Positions 37,074 through 45,916 of a stretch of DNA of 64,000 nucleotides are shown in pieces. The notes under the pieces were generated by a model that saw only the letters and a list, made by a program, of their open reading frames with translations, did no database searches and was not told the DNA's origin. A program made the translations under genes and the position numbers. The number at the start of each line of letters is the position of its first letter. The first letter of the stretch is position 1. The stretch spans positions 62,001-126,000 of the forward strand of contig JAGFNW010000019.1 in assembly GCA_017592665.1 (NCBI GenBank). The letters are read 5' to 3'. The stretch comes from Streptosporangiaceae bacterium NEAU-GS5 (lineage in GTDB: Bacteria; Actinomycetota; Actinomycetes; Streptosporangiales; Streptosporangiaceae).

Positions 37074-37439
37074 CTAGCCCAGCTCGCCGGGCGACGCGTG
37101 CCGGCCCAGCTCGGGGCGCTTGGTGTAGTCGGTGAGGCCGATGATCGAGCCCCACGGGTCGCTGAGCTCGACCGTCCACCCGGTGAAGATTTCGAAGGGC
37201 TCCGCGTCCAGGCCGAGCGCCCTGGCGTCGGGGACCTCGAGCCAGACGCGCATGGCGCCGGGCTTGGGATCGCCGGTGACGCGGACGAGGATGCCGGGCG
37301 TCTCGTCTCCCACGGCGTACAGGATCATGTCGGCGGTGGCGAACTTCTCCTTCAGGCCGAGCGTCCCGCCGTAGAACCGCCGGGCTCCGGCCAGGTCGCC
37401 GACCCCGATCAGGACGTTGTCGATCCCGAGCGCGCTCAT
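37074..37439 (-). CDS. VOC/glyoxalase-fold protein
   Basis: A 121-residue vicinal-oxygen-chelate family protein: IDNVLIGVGDLAGARRFYGGTLGLKEKF at the start and LSDPWGSIIGLTDYTKRPELGR at the end. Such proteins are metal-dependent lyases, dioxygenases or antibiotic-binding proteins; the activity is not clear here. The ATG overlaps the zinc-ribbon gene stop (ATGA). Confidence 0.85.
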   Translation of the reverse strand: MSALGIDNVLIGVGDLAGARRFYGGTLGLKEKFATADMILYAVGDETPGILVRVTGDPKPGAMRVWLEVPDARALGLDAEPFEIFTGWTVELSDPWGSIIGLTDYTKRPELGRHASPGELG

Positions 37440-37690
37440 CGCAGCGCCGGGTGGTCGCGCCAGGCGGGCAGCGTGCGCATGTAGGCGCGGGTGGCCTCTT
37501 CGGCCTCGGCCCGGGATTGGCCGGTGCGCTGCACCTGCCACTGCACCATGCGCTCGAACCGCTCCTCGAACGGCTGCAGCGTGCCCTCGGGCGCGCAATA
37601 ACGGCACCACTCGCCCTCCGGATGGCCGGGGGCCCGGTCTTCCGCGGTCGCCAGCGGCATCCCGCAGCTCTCACACGTCGTCGTGCTCAT
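37436..37690 (-). CDS. Small zinc-ribbon protein
   Basis: An 84-residue protein. Cys6, Cys9, Cys29 and Cys32 (CESCGMPL and CRYC) form a treble-clef-like zinc ribbon of the PF12674 type; the rest is helical. Possibly a regulator or adaptor. Coupled to MarR upstream and the VOC gene downstream by ATGA overlaps, which implies a shared task. Confidence 0.82.
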   Translation of the reverse strand: MSTTTCESCGMPLATAEDRAPGHPEGEWCRYCAPEGTLQPFEERFERMVQWQVQRTGQSRAEAEEATRAYMRTLPAWRDHPALR

Positions 37691-38112
37691 GCCTGTTCCT
37701 CCCTCAGCAGCGCCCGAAGTCCGTCGACCAGGCCCTGCCTCTCCTCAGGTGTCATCTCATGCACGGCCTTGGCCAGCAGGTCGTCCTCCAGCACACGGAT
37801 GGACACGGCGGCCCGGCCCTCCTCCGTCGTCCATACGAACACGCGACGCCGGTCGCGCTCGTCGCGGATGCGGGCCACCATGCCGCGCTCCTCGATCCGG
37901 TCGACCAGCTCGGTCGCCGCGGCGCGGGACAGGCCCAGGTGCTCGGCCAGCTCACCGACCGTCAGCGGACCGGCCGTCTGCAGATGCCGCAGCACCGACA
38001 GCATCCGCGGGGTCAGATCCGTCCCTCCGACCGGCCGGGAGGAGGCCTTGAACCGCCGATAGACGGCCGGATAGAGCCGTCCGATCTCTTCGGCCGCCGC
38101 CCGCTCGTCCAT
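37687..38112 (-). CDS. MarR-family transcriptional regulator
   Basis: A 141-residue winged-helix protein: LTVGELAEHLGLSRAAATELVDRIEERGMVARI is the recognition helix region and the wing RDERDRRRVFVWTTEEGR follows. MarR proteins respond to phenolics, oxidants or drugs. It heads the operon with the zinc-ribbon, VOC and membrane-protein genes, and the 29-bp palindrome at 38120-38148 directly upstream is very probably its binding site. Confidence 0.9.
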   Translation of the reverse strand: MDERAAAEEIGRLYPAVYRRFKASSRPVGGTDLTPRMLSVLRHLQTAGPLTVGELAEHLGLSRAAATELVDRIEERGMVARIRDERDRRRVFVWTTEEGRAAVSIRVLEDDLLAKAVHEMTPEERQGLVDGLRALLREEQA

Positions 38113-38119
38113 CAATACC

Positions 38120-38148
38120 TTTCGTGTACGAACAGTTCGTACACGAAA
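38120..38148. promoter_or_regulatory. Probable MarR operator, 29-bp perfect palindrome
   Basis: Arms TTTCGTGTACGAA and TTCGTACACGAAA, exact reverse complements separated by CAG. It begins where the -10 hexamer of the marR promoter ends and finishes eight bases before the start codon, so binding would block transcription. Confidence 0.75.
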
Positions 38149-38177
38149 TAATAGCCGCGCCCCGTCACGCCTGTCCA
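38148..38177 (-). promoter_or_regulatory. marR operon promoter
   Basis: On the minus strand, -35 TGGACA (38172-38177), 18 bases and -10 TATTAT (38148-38153). The start of transcription would fall within the palindrome. Confidence 0.6.
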
Positions 38178-38216
38178 GGCGGAAGCGCCGGTGACCGGCG
38201 ATGCGATCATGGCCGC

Positions 38217-39155
38217 GTGACGATCGCGCAGCTGTACACGAACTTCGCCGAACGCGAGGCGCGCGGCATCTCGCCGACCTACGAGCGCCTGTCCCTCGCC
38301 ATCTCCCGAGACGACGACATCCTCGCCCTGGTCGGCACCCTCCCACGGCCAAAGCTTCAGCCGAACCTGCTGTTCAGCGTCGTGCGGCTGCTCGGTGGCC
38401 CGATCGACGACCCCTCCGCCTTCCGCTCGTTCACGGTGCGGAACTGGGCGGCGATCGACGCCGAATTGCGCACGAGGGCCACGCAGACCAATGAAGCAGG
38501 CCGGTGCGCCCTGCTGTTACCCGTGCTCGCCGCGCTGCCGCAGCCCCTCGCACTGCTGGAGGTCGGCACGTCCGCCGGCCTCTGCCTCTACCCCGACCGG
38601 TACGCCTACCGCTACAACGAAGGTCAGGTGATCGGCTCGGGCGAGCCCATCCTCGAATGCGTGGCGACGGGGCTGCGACGGCCGCCGACGCTGCCGGATG
38701 TGGTGTGGCGCGCCGGTCTCGACCTCAATCCGCTCGACGTGACCGACCCGGCCGACCTCGCGTGGCTGGAGGCGCTCATCTGGCCCGAGCACACCCATCG
38801 CCTGGCGCGGCTCCGGGCGGCGGCCGCGGTCGCCGCCGCCGACCCACCGGCCCTCGTACGCGGCGACCTCGTCGACGACCTGCCGGCGCTGGCCGCCCGC
38901 GCCCCGAAGGACGCCACGCTCGTGGTGTTCCACACGTCCGTCCTCTATCAGGTGGCGCGGGAGCGCCGCGCCCGCTTCGCCGACCTGGTACGGAGCATGC
39001 CGGCCCGGTGGATCAGCATCGAGGCCCCGAACGTGGTCGCCCACGACGACCTGCCCGAGCCGCCCGACGCCACCTTGCTCAACGTGCTCGCGCTCGACGG
39101 CAAGCCGCTGGCCTGGACCCGCGGGCACGGCCAAGAGATCACCTGGTTCGCCTAA
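38217..39155 (+). CDS. DUF2332 family protein
   Basis: A 312-residue cytoplasmic protein of a family common in actinobacteria and without an assigned activity. SAGLCLYPDRYAYRY and VVFHTSVLYQV near the C-terminal third are typical. The fold looks methyltransferase-like (LLEVGTSAG resembles a SAM loop), which is a suggestion only. GTG start at 38217; the frame is open upstream but reads into the marR promoter. No partner genes. Confidence 0.82.
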   Translation: MTIAQLYTNFAEREARGISPTYERLSLAISRDDDILALVGTLPRPKLQPNLLFSVVRLLGGPIDDPSAFRSFTVRNWAAIDAELRTRATQTNEAGRCALLLPVLAALPQPLALLEVGTSAGLCLYPDRYAYRYNEGQVIGSGEPILECVATGLRRPPTLPDVVWRAGLDLNPLDVTDPADLAWLEALIWPEHTHRLARLRAAAAVAAADPPALVRGDLVDDLPALAARAPKDATLVVFHTSVLYQVARERRARFADLVRSMPARWISIEAPNVVAHDDLPEPPDATLLNVLALDGKPLAWTRGHGQEITWFA

Positions 39156-39221
39156 CATCGCGTGGCCCGGTGCGTAAGGTACCGAGGCAACGGGAGGTCC
39201 ACAGTTGGGGGTGTCCACGCG

Positions 39222-41042
39222 ATGGCGCCAAGGGACGATGACTCGGGGGCGGAGTTCGCCGGGATAGATCCTGGGCTCATGCGCCAGATGATCCGCGATC
39301 TCGACGACGTCAAGGCCGGGGTCGAGGGCCGGGTTGCCGGTTTGAAGACCCCATTCGACAAGGTGGGCCTGTCCACCAAGCCGATCGCCACGCTGATGGG
39401 CGTCGCGTCCTGGGTGGGCGGGCAGACGCCCATGCTGAACCGCCGCCAGGCCATGGCGGAGCAGCTCTCGAAGGAGAACACCCAGTTCGGCTTCACCTCG
39501 GGCATGGTCCAGACCGAGTGGCAGGGATTGTTCGCCAGCAAGGCGGAAGCCGAAGCCAAGGCCAAAGAACTGGCCGCGAAATATCAGAAGCCCGGCGGCT
39601 TCCCCGACGACGTGTGGGACCAAATCCGGAAATATCAGTTCGATCCGGATTTCGCCGCAGCGTTTCTCAAGGAGCTCGGGCCCGAGAAGGCCGCCTGGAT
39701 CGCGGGGCGGCTGCGCACCTGGGACGAGCCCGGCCACGAGGAGCGGTTCCAGGCCTTCGCCACCCTCATGGCGGTGGCGAGCCATCAGGGCGTGATCACT
39801 GACGACTGGCTGAAGCACTTCGCCACCGACGGCCGCGAGGGCCCCGATATGTGGACCCTGGCCGCTCTGCTCAAGCACGGCGTCTGGGACAAGGACACAC
39901 TGGTCGGCATCGGCAAGCGGGCCCTCGCCGGCGGCCAGGGCGGCGGCGGCAACTACCTGACGGCCGACATCCTCGACGGCATCGCCCGCAACCCGATGGC
40001 CGCCCACGAGCTGTACAGCCAGGAGTTCGACCGGATCAACGCCATGGCGTACGGCAAGGAGTACGGCTGGGTCCAGACCAATGACCCGAAGCTGGGCGAT
40101 CCGCTCGGCCGGTTCATCACCTCGGCCACGGTCGGCGCGGCCGAGGCGTTCGAACGGACCCGTCCACCGGGCGACGCCAACTGGATCAACCCGGCCGACC
40201 AGCTGGCTCTTCGCCTGATCGAGACCGTGGGGCGCAATCCTGACCAGCGGTTCCCCTTCGCCGGGGTCGAGAACGCCTTCACCGACGTGGTCCAGGAGTT
40301 CTTCAAGGGCACCTACACCGAAGATCTGCTTCCCCAGGGCGAGCTGAGCTGGGTCGACGCGGTTGGCCTGGCGGCCGACATCGTCGGCATCTTCGACCCG
40401 ACGCCGATCTCGGACGGCGTGTCCGGCCTGATCTCGCTCGGCCAGGGCGACTGGAAGGGCGCCCTGCTCTCGGTCGCCGCGATGATCCCCTATTTCGGTG
40501 ACGCGGGCGCCAAGCCGATCAAGACGATGATCCGGCTGCTGCGGAACTTCCCCGGTCTGCGGATCTTCTTCAAGGTCCCCGACGACGTCCTCGCCGACGA
40601 GGGCAAGCTCGCCAAGTACGTCGACGCGATCAAGCAGGGCTTCGAAGATCTCCGGTCCACGTTCAAGAACGTCGACCTGACCAACCCCGCCAAGGTCCTC
40701 GACGCCCTCGGCATCGTCAACCGGCTGCACGTGGACGCCGAGAAGGCGTACGCGCGATTCCCCCGATGGAAGGCGAAGGCCGAGAACCTGGGCCTGCCCA
40801 CCGACGGGCCGGTGCCCTTCGTGCCGCCCAGGAACTGGGATCCCAACAAGGTGGACTCCAGGAACATCACCGACGCGTACGGCAACGTCTGGCAGCGTGG
40901 ACCGCGTCACGGCCGGGGCACCAACGACTCCCCGTACGAGTGGGACGTCCAGGTGAGCAATCCCCGGTCCGGGCTCGGCGCGCTGACCCACGACGGCGCG
41001 CATCTCAATGTCGAATGGCAGACGGGAAGGGTGGCCAACTGA
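39222..41042 (+). CDS. Polymorphic toxin with C-terminal Ntox17-like domain
   Basis: A 606-residue multidomain protein without a signal peptide. The N-terminal part (about 1-390) is largely helical. A pre-toxin segment lies near 396-435 (ISDGVSGLISLGQGDWKGALLS, then IPYFGDAGAKPIKT), a linker common in polymorphic toxins. The last 70 residues (from NWDP at 537, then DAYGNVWQRGPRHGRG, PYEWDVQVS and DGAHLNVEW) match what I remember as polymorphic toxin type 17, predicted to be an RNase. Absence of a Sec signal suggests export by another route, such as a type VII system elsewhere. The stop shares a base with the next ATG (TGATG), the usual arrangement with an immunity gene. Confidence 0.82.
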   Translation: MAPRDDDSGAEFAGIDPGLMRQMIRDLDDVKAGVEGRVAGLKTPFDKVGLSTKPIATLMGVASWVGGQTPMLNRRQAMAEQLSKENTQFGFTSGMVQTEWQGLFASKAEAEAKAKELAAKYQKPGGFPDDVWDQIRKYQFDPDFAAAFLKELGPEKAAWIAGRLRTWDEPGHEERFQAFATLMAVASHQGVITDDWLKHFATDGREGPDMWTLAALLKHGVWDKDTLVGIGKRALAGGQGGGGNYLTADILDGIARNPMAAHELYSQEFDRINAMAYGKEYGWVQTNDPKLGDPLGRFITSATVGAAEAFERTRPPGDANWINPADQLALRLIETVGRNPDQRFPFAGVENAFTDVVQEFFKGTYTEDLLPQGELSWVDAVGLAADIVGIFDPTPISDGVSGLISLGQGDWKGALLSVAAMIPYFGDAGAKPIKTMIRLLRNFPGLRIFFKVPDDVLADEGKLAKYVDAIKQGFEDLRSTFKNVDLTNPAKVLDALGIVNRLHVDAEKAYARFPRWKAKAENLGLPTDGPVPFVPPRNWDPNKVDSRNITDAYGNVWQRGPRHGRGTNDSPYEWDVQVSNPRSGLGALTHDGAHLNVEWQTGRVAN

Positions 41043-41398
41043 TGGCGCGACGGGCCGGGCTAAAGGTCAACGTGACGGCCGACAGCCCGGAGGAGGCGAC
41101 CGAGGCGCTGGAGGCGGTGCTGTCCGACCTCGGCGAAGCGGTCCGCGACCAGGGCGACCCGGAAACGTACTGGAAGATCCCCGGCACCTGGATGGTCCTC
41201 GCCGACCTGGCCGACCAGCCCGACGACGACGCCACAGAGGTCGTGAAGCGGCTGACGGGGCGGCTGGCCCTCGACGGGTGGCGGTTCGACGGAGACGCCG
41301 ACGTCGCCGGGGCGGTCTGGGCCTCGGATGAACCGAGCCCCGCCTACCCCGGCGTCGTCTGGCTGTTCCTCGAGTCAAGCCATCCTCAGGACGACTAG
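41042..41398 (+). CDS. Probable immunity protein for the upstream toxin
   Basis: A 118-residue small acidic protein with no signal or membrane span; the family is not recognised. It starts on the last base of the toxin stop, so the two are translationally coupled. Sequence features are an N-terminal beta strand (LKVNVTADSPEEATEALEAVL) and WRFDGDADVAGAVWASDE. The role as cognate inhibitor is inferred from position, size and acidity (the toxin tail is basic). Its stop overlaps that of the convergent gene. Confidence 0.75.
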   Translation: MARRAGLKVNVTADSPEEATEALEAVLSDLGEAVRDQGDPETYWKIPGTWMVLADLADQPDDDATEVVKRLTGRLALDGWRFDGDADVAGAVWASDEPSPAYPGVVWLFLESSHPQDD

Positions 41399-42159
41399 CT
41401 CTTCTTGGGGTCCGGCAGGCCGGAGTCGGCCACGACCTGGTCGGCGGGCGGGGCCGTGACCTCGACCGCCGTCCCGAAGTCCGAGAAGGTCAGCACGTTG
41501 TGCTGACCGTCGTCGAACACCATGTCCAGCTGACGGACCCGGCCCTGGTCGTCGACGTCGACGGTGCCGTCCGCCGAGCTGTTCGCGTCCGCGAGGCTGA
41601 ACTCGAACCGCTTTCCGGTCCAGCCGTCACCGGACGCGGACCCGCTCTCGTGCACGTCGGTGACCGTGCGGAGCGCGGCGAGGGCGGCCTGCGGGTCGAG
41701 CGCGCTGAGCTTGACCAGCCGGGTGAGCGCCGACGCCTCCGGCGGCACGGCATCGGCGAGCGGCCTGACCTCCCACGTCGCCGTGGCGTCCTGCCGGCTG
41801 TACATCTTGCCGTCGACGACGCGGGTCTCCGATCCGCTGCCCGTGTTGGTGATGATCCCGATGTCCTGGACCGGGTCGAAGGCGCCCTCCCAGTGCTTCT
41901 CACCAGTGACGGCGCGCAGGCGGTAGCTGTCGTGGCCCGTGTTGTCGACCGCCGACACCACCTGGGCCTGCGCGGACGGGGTCGTCCCCGGCAGGCCCAC
42001 GATGCCCACCAGGACGGCGGCGGCCACGGTCAGCGCGGCCAGCGCCGGCACCAGGACGGGGATCCGCCTACGGGCGGGCGGCGCGAAGGTCGCCTTGATG
42101 CCTGCGGGCCGGTCTTCGGTGGCCGTGACCAGCAGCGTGCGGAGTTCTTCTGGATTCAT
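41395..42159 (-). CDS. Single-pass membrane protein coupled to SigE-type sigma factor
   Basis: A 254-residue protein. About 35 cytoplasmic residues, one membrane span near 36-57 (VLVPALAALTVAAAVLVGIVG), then an extracytoplasmic beta-rich domain with GKMYSRQDATATWEVRPL and DGTVDVDDQGRVRQLDMVF, similar in style to LolA-like lipoprotein carriers and sensor domains. AGAGGAG precedes the ATG at 42159. The frame is open back to the sigma-factor stop, so the two genes form a unit. The anti-sigma/sensor role is inference. Confidence 0.78.
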   Translation of the reverse strand: MNPEELRTLLVTATEDRPAGIKATFAPPARRRIPVLVPALAALTVAAAVLVGIVGLPGTTPSAQAQVVSAVDNTGHDSYRLRAVTGEKHWEGAFDPVQDIGIITNTGSGSETRVVDGKMYSRQDATATWEVRPLADAVPPEASALTRLVKLSALDPQAALAALRTVTDVHESGSASGDGWTGKRFEFSLADANSSADGTVDVDDQGRVRQLDMVFDDGQHNVLTFSDFGTAVEVTAPPADQVVADSGLPDPKKS

Positions 42160-42182
42160 GATCGGCTCCTCTGATTGGTATG

Positions 42183-42707
42183 TCACCGAAGCCCACTCCT
42201 TTCGTCCTCCGTTAGGTTGACCAGCCAGTCTCGGGGGATCAGCGCCCGCATGGCCTTCAGGCCGCGATGCGTGTGGGTCTTGACCGCGCCCACCGAGCAG
42301 CCCATCAGATCGGCGACCTGCGTCTCCGGCAGGTCCTCGTAGAACCGCAGCACCAGCGCCGTCCGCTGCCGGAGAGGCAGCCGCCGCAGCACGTCGCGCA
42401 CGGCCGCGGCGACTGCCCGCTCTTCGCCCCCGTCGCCCTCACCGGCGTCTCCGGCGGACATGTCGGCTCGCGGGATCTCCCGCCGCCACCGGGCGCGCCA
42501 CCACGACCGCTGGGTGTTCACCAGGATGCGGCGCAGGTACGCGTCGGGATCGTGGCCGCTGTCCAGACGCGGCCAGGCCCGATAGAGCTTGGCCAGGCTG
42601 GACTGCAGCAGATCCTCGGCGGCGTGCCAGTCTCCCGTCAGCAGCACGGCGGTCCGGAGATGGTGGTCTCCTCGCCGCCGTACGAAGTCCGTGAACTCCC
42701 CGTCCAT
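42183..42707 (-). CDS. ECF RNA polymerase sigma factor, SigE-like subfamily
   Basis: A 174-residue sigma factor. MDGEFTDFVRRRGDHHLRTAVLLTGDWHAAEDLLQ is region 2 of the actinobacterial SigE-type group; PLRQRTALVLRFYEDLPETQVADLMGC followed by VGAVKTHTHRGL is region 4. GAGGAGA precedes the ATG at 42707. It is followed by the membrane protein above. Confidence 0.87.
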   Translation of the reverse strand: MDGEFTDFVRRRGDHHLRTAVLLTGDWHAAEDLLQSSLAKLYRAWPRLDSGHDPDAYLRRILVNTQRSWWRARWRREIPRADMSAGDAGEGDGGEERAVAAAVRDVLRRLPLRQRTALVLRFYEDLPETQVADLMGCSVGAVKTHTHRGLKAMRALIPRDWLVNLTEDERSGLR

Positions 42708-42779
42708 CCGGTCTCCTCTCGCCGAGGTGCGGCCTGTCGGAAATGGGCATGACCCCCCTGACACGCCGCGGGCCCCGAC

Positions 42780-44438
42780 TCAGGTTGACGCGATTTGGAC
42801 GTCTCCGCACAGATGCACCTCAACACCGAGTTCGGCGAAGAGCGCGGCCTTGGCCAGCAGCGCCCGATCGGCGGTCTCCGCGTCAGGGGCGTAGGCCACG
42901 TTCAGGTGGTTGGCCTTGTGCCGGGCCATGAACTGGTCGCGGCCGACGCCGTGCATAACGGCGTGCATGATCGGCCAGGCGGGAGTGGTCGCCTGGGAGC
43001 GGCGCTCGGTCTCCTCGTCGGGCAGCGAGACGGCCGATGCGCGGCCGAGGTCGACGTGGAGCGCGCCGCCCTGGACGAAGACCCGGCTCCAGACGACCTC
43101 GCCGGGCTTGCAGACCCCCTTGATGGTCGAACCGCCGAGCGGGAAGTAGACCGGGTCCTGCCGCCAGCCGACCGCGTCGGCGTAGCCGTTGGCGAAGTGC
43201 GACGGCGGCACCGAGCCCGAGATCTCGAAGACCCAGACGAACCGCCCCTCGTAGTCCTCGCCCCACCGCACGTCGTGGAGGGTGGTGGCCGGGTCGAGCC
43301 CCATGGCCGTCCAGATCCGGTTGGTCGCCAGCGCGTCGACGGCGACCCCCTCGTCGGCCTCGTTGAAGTGCGGCAGCGGCCTGCCCTCCCACAGCACCCG
43401 GGATCCGTCGCGCGAGGTCACGGGCGGCCGGTCGGCGTTGTTGAGCAGGCCCTCCGGTAGGTCGGAGGCGGGCGAGAGGTCCTTCAGGCCCTGCTGATAT
43501 TGGATGCCGACCGCGTCGAGGCCGAAGTCGTCGCTGATCCGGAGCGCCGCGACGTACATCTTGAACTGCCAGCGCAGCTGCCCCGGCGTCAGCTCGGTCT
43601 TCTCGTCGGCGCCGAGCCGGAAGGTCATGCCGCGGTCGAGCAGCCACTGCCCCACCGCATCGGCCTCCTCGTCGGAGACGGTCAGCATCTCGGCCCAGAG
43701 CGCGCTCTGCGACATCCGCTCCTTGTAGATGCCGATCGGGTTGAGCAGCTCGTCGTCGATGATCGCGTTGTACATGCCCATGCAGCCCTCGTCGAAGACG
43801 CCGATGATCGCCTTGTCGGCGAGCAGCTGCCGGGCCAGCGCCCGACCGAGCTCGGCCTCGGATGTGCCGGCCAGTTCGGGCAGGTCCCGTACGTGCGACT
43901 GGTCGTGCGGGATGGTCCACGTCTCGACCCAGCTCTTGAGGCCGGCCTTGAACCAGTCGTCGGTGAAGTCGACGCTCCAGATGGTCGAATACGGCACGCC
44001 CATCTTCGCCATTCCGGCGTTCAGGCCGAGCAGCCCGACCAGGCCGGGCCACTGGCCGGCGAAGTTGGCCACGGTCAGGATCGGGCCCCGGTGCGTGCGC
44101 AGCCCGGCCAGCACGTGGTGGCTGTACTGCCAGACGGCCTCGGCGACGATCAGCGGGGCGTCGGCGGGGATGGTCTTGAACACCTCGAGACCCATCCGCT
44201 GGCTGGAGATGAAGCCGTGGCCGACGGCCGGGTCGACCGGGTTGGCCCGCCGCACGGTCCAGCCGAGTTCGGCGAAGGCCGCCGTGACGTCGGCTTCCAT
44301 CCGCACCTGGGTGGGCCAGCCGGCGAGGTTGGCGCTGTGCCGCAGGTCTCCGCTCGCGATGAGGTAGGCGGTGACGGGTTCGGCCGCGGGGCGGGCGGCG
44401 GGAGCGGGGAGGGCATAGCGGGTCGCATTGGGGTGCAT
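42780..44438 (-). CDS. L-fucose/L-arabinose isomerase family sugar isomerase
   Basis: A 552-residue cytoplasmic aldose-ketose isomerase of the FucI/AraA superfamily. GVFDEGCMGMYNAIIDDELLNPIG contains the expected metal/proton-transfer glutamate and aspartate residues, and a C-terminal HKANHLNVAY supplies histidines. The sugar cannot be assigned: fucose, arabinose and possibly other aldoses are candidates. The ATG at 44438 was chosen because it begins the conserved domain, eight bases after the kinase stop; the frame is open much further but only shadows the kinase. Last gene of the LacI-controlled operon. Confidence 0.82.
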   Translation of the reverse strand: MHPNATRYALPAPAARPAAEPVTAYLIASGDLRHSANLAGWPTQVRMEADVTAAFAELGWTVRRANPVDPAVGHGFISSQRMGLEVFKTIPADAPLIVAEAVWQYSHHVLAGLRTHRGPILTVANFAGQWPGLVGLLGLNAGMAKMGVPYSTIWSVDFTDDWFKAGLKSWVETWTIPHDQSHVRDLPELAGTSEAELGRALARQLLADKAIIGVFDEGCMGMYNAIIDDELLNPIGIYKERMSQSALWAEMLTVSDEEADAVGQWLLDRGMTFRLGADEKTELTPGQLRWQFKMYVAALRISDDFGLDAVGIQYQQGLKDLSPASDLPEGLLNNADRPPVTSRDGSRVLWEGRPLPHFNEADEGVAVDALATNRIWTAMGLDPATTLHDVRWGEDYEGRFVWVFEISGSVPPSHFANGYADAVGWRQDPVYFPLGGSTIKGVCKPGEVVWSRVFVQGGALHVDLGRASAVSLPDEETERRSQATTPAWPIMHAVMHGVGRDQFMARHKANHLNVAYAPDAETADRALLAKAALFAELGVEVHLCGDVQIAST

Positions 44439-44446
44439 GTGTCTCC

Positions 44447-45916
44447 CTAGGGTCGAGCGAACGCCCGTTGCCGGGCCGCGAGGGTGTGCGCGATCGTGCT
44501 CGTGGCCGGATACAGCGCGCGATACAGGGCGTACAGCTCGTCGTAGCCGGGCCGGAGCGACTCGTCGGGGATGACGGTGTGCGCGGGCGGGTTCCAGTCG
44601 GTGATGGCGGCGCCGGTCGTGGCGCGCGCCGCGAGGTAGGCGGCGCCGTACGCCGCGCCGACCGTCGTGGTGGGGATGACCTGCGAAAGGCCGGTCACAT
44701 CGCTGACGATCCGGGTCCACAGGCCGCCGCGCGTGCCGCCGCCGACGGCCACGACGCGTTCGATGGACGCGCCGGCCGCGCGCATGGCGGCCACGTTGTG
44801 CCGCACGCCGAGGGCGGTCGCCTCCAGCGCGGCGCGGTACAGATCTCCGCGCGTGTGGCTGAGCGTGAGCCCGGCGACGATGCCGCGGGCGTCCGGGTCC
44901 TGCAGCGGGGTGCGCTCGCCCGCGAAGTACGGCAGGGCGAGCAGGCCGTGCGCGCCCGGCCCGGACGCCTCGGCCTCGGCCAGCAGGGTCTCGTAGCCGG
45001 GTCCGCCCACGAGGTCGCGCACCCAGGCCGTGACGGCGCCCGAGGTGGCCATGCCGCCCGCGAGGCTGTGCGAGCCGCGGTAGGCGCCGACCGTCCCCCA
45101 CATGGACGGCGTGCGGAGCGGCTCTTCGACGGTGGCGATCAGGAACATGGTGGTGCCGTACATGAGCATGAGGTCGCCCGGGTTCTGCGCGTCCACGCTC
45201 ACGGCCTCGGACCAGGCGTCGATCGTCCCGGTGATGACCGGCGTCCCGGCCGGGATGCCGGCGACCTGCTCCCGGGTGACCCCGGCGACCTCGTCGGCCC
45301 AGGCGAGCGGCGGCAGCTCCAGCGTCGGCGCGACGTGCTCGGCCCACGGGATGTGCCAGCCGGCGGCCCGCAGGTCGAACATCGGCGTGCACTGGCTGGC
45401 CGAATGCCGGTCGAGGGTGTACGCCCCGGTCAGCCGGTAGACCAGCCACGACGCCGGCATGAACAGGCGGCGGGCGCGGGCCCAGGTGTCCGGCTCGTGC
45501 TCGGCGAGCCATCGGAGCTTGGGGCCGACGGCCTGCGAGGACAGCACGGAGCCGGAGCGGTCGAGGATGGCCTCGGCGCCGCCGAGCTCGGCCGTGAGGG
45601 TCCCGATCTGCTCGGTCGCGCGCGTGTCGACGCCATAGAGGATGGCCGGGCGGAGCGGCCGGCCGGCCGCGTCGGTGATCAGCGTGCACGGGCCCATCCC
45701 GCTCACGCCGACGGCCGTGACGCCGCCGTCGGCGGTCAGCTCGGCGGCGAGCGAGCGGAACTCGGCCCACCACAGCTCGCCGTCCATCTCGACGTGGCCT
45801 GGCCGCGGGCGGCTCACCTCGTGCTCGCGCACGGCCGAGGCCACGATCCGGCCGTCGTCTCCGACCAGCACGCCCTTGCTGCTCGAGGTGCCGATGTCCA
45901 CACCGAGGAAACTCAC
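44447..45916 (-). CDS. FGGY-family sugar kinase (xylulokinase-like)
   Basis: A 489-residue ATP-dependent ketose kinase. The phosphate loop GVDIGTSSSKGVL is at 5-17, the catalytic Asp233 lies in TGTIDAWSEA, and GGGTRGGLWTRIVSDVTG is the second FGGY signature. It would phosphorylate the ketose made by the isomerase encoded next to it. Xylulose and fuculose/ribulose kinases share these motifs, so the sugar remains open. Its ATG overlaps the LacI stop (ATGA). Confidence 0.88.
   Translation of the reverse strand: MSFLGVDIGTSSSKGVLVGDDGRIVASAVREHEVSRPRPGHVEMDGELWWAEFRSLAAELTADGGVTAVGVSGMGPCTLITDAAGRPLRPAILYGVDTRATEQIGTLTAELGGAEAILDRSGSVLSSQAVGPKLRWLAEHEPDTWARARRLFMPASWLVYRLTGAYTLDRHSASQCTPMFDLRAAGWHIPWAEHVAPTLELPPLAWADEVAGVTREQVAGIPAGTPVITGTIDAWSEAVSVDAQNPGDLMLMYGTTMFLIATVEEPLRTPSMWGTVGAYRGSHSLAGGMATSGAVTAWVRDLVGGPGYETLLAEAEASGPGAHGLLALPYFAGERTPLQDPDARGIVAGLTLSHTRGDLYRAALEATALGVRHNVAAMRAAGASIERVVAVGGGTRGGLWTRIVSDVTGLSQVIPTTTVGAAYGAAYLAARATTGAAITDWNPPAHTVIPDESLRPGYDELYALYRALYPATSTIAHTLAARQRAFARP

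Noticed and set aside
42780-45773. A single 997-residue frame suggesting an isomerase fused to an upstream domain
   Set aside because: Only the part after 44438 has isomerase character; the upstream part is the antisense-frame shadow of the FGGY kinase, which has its own start, motifs and stop.
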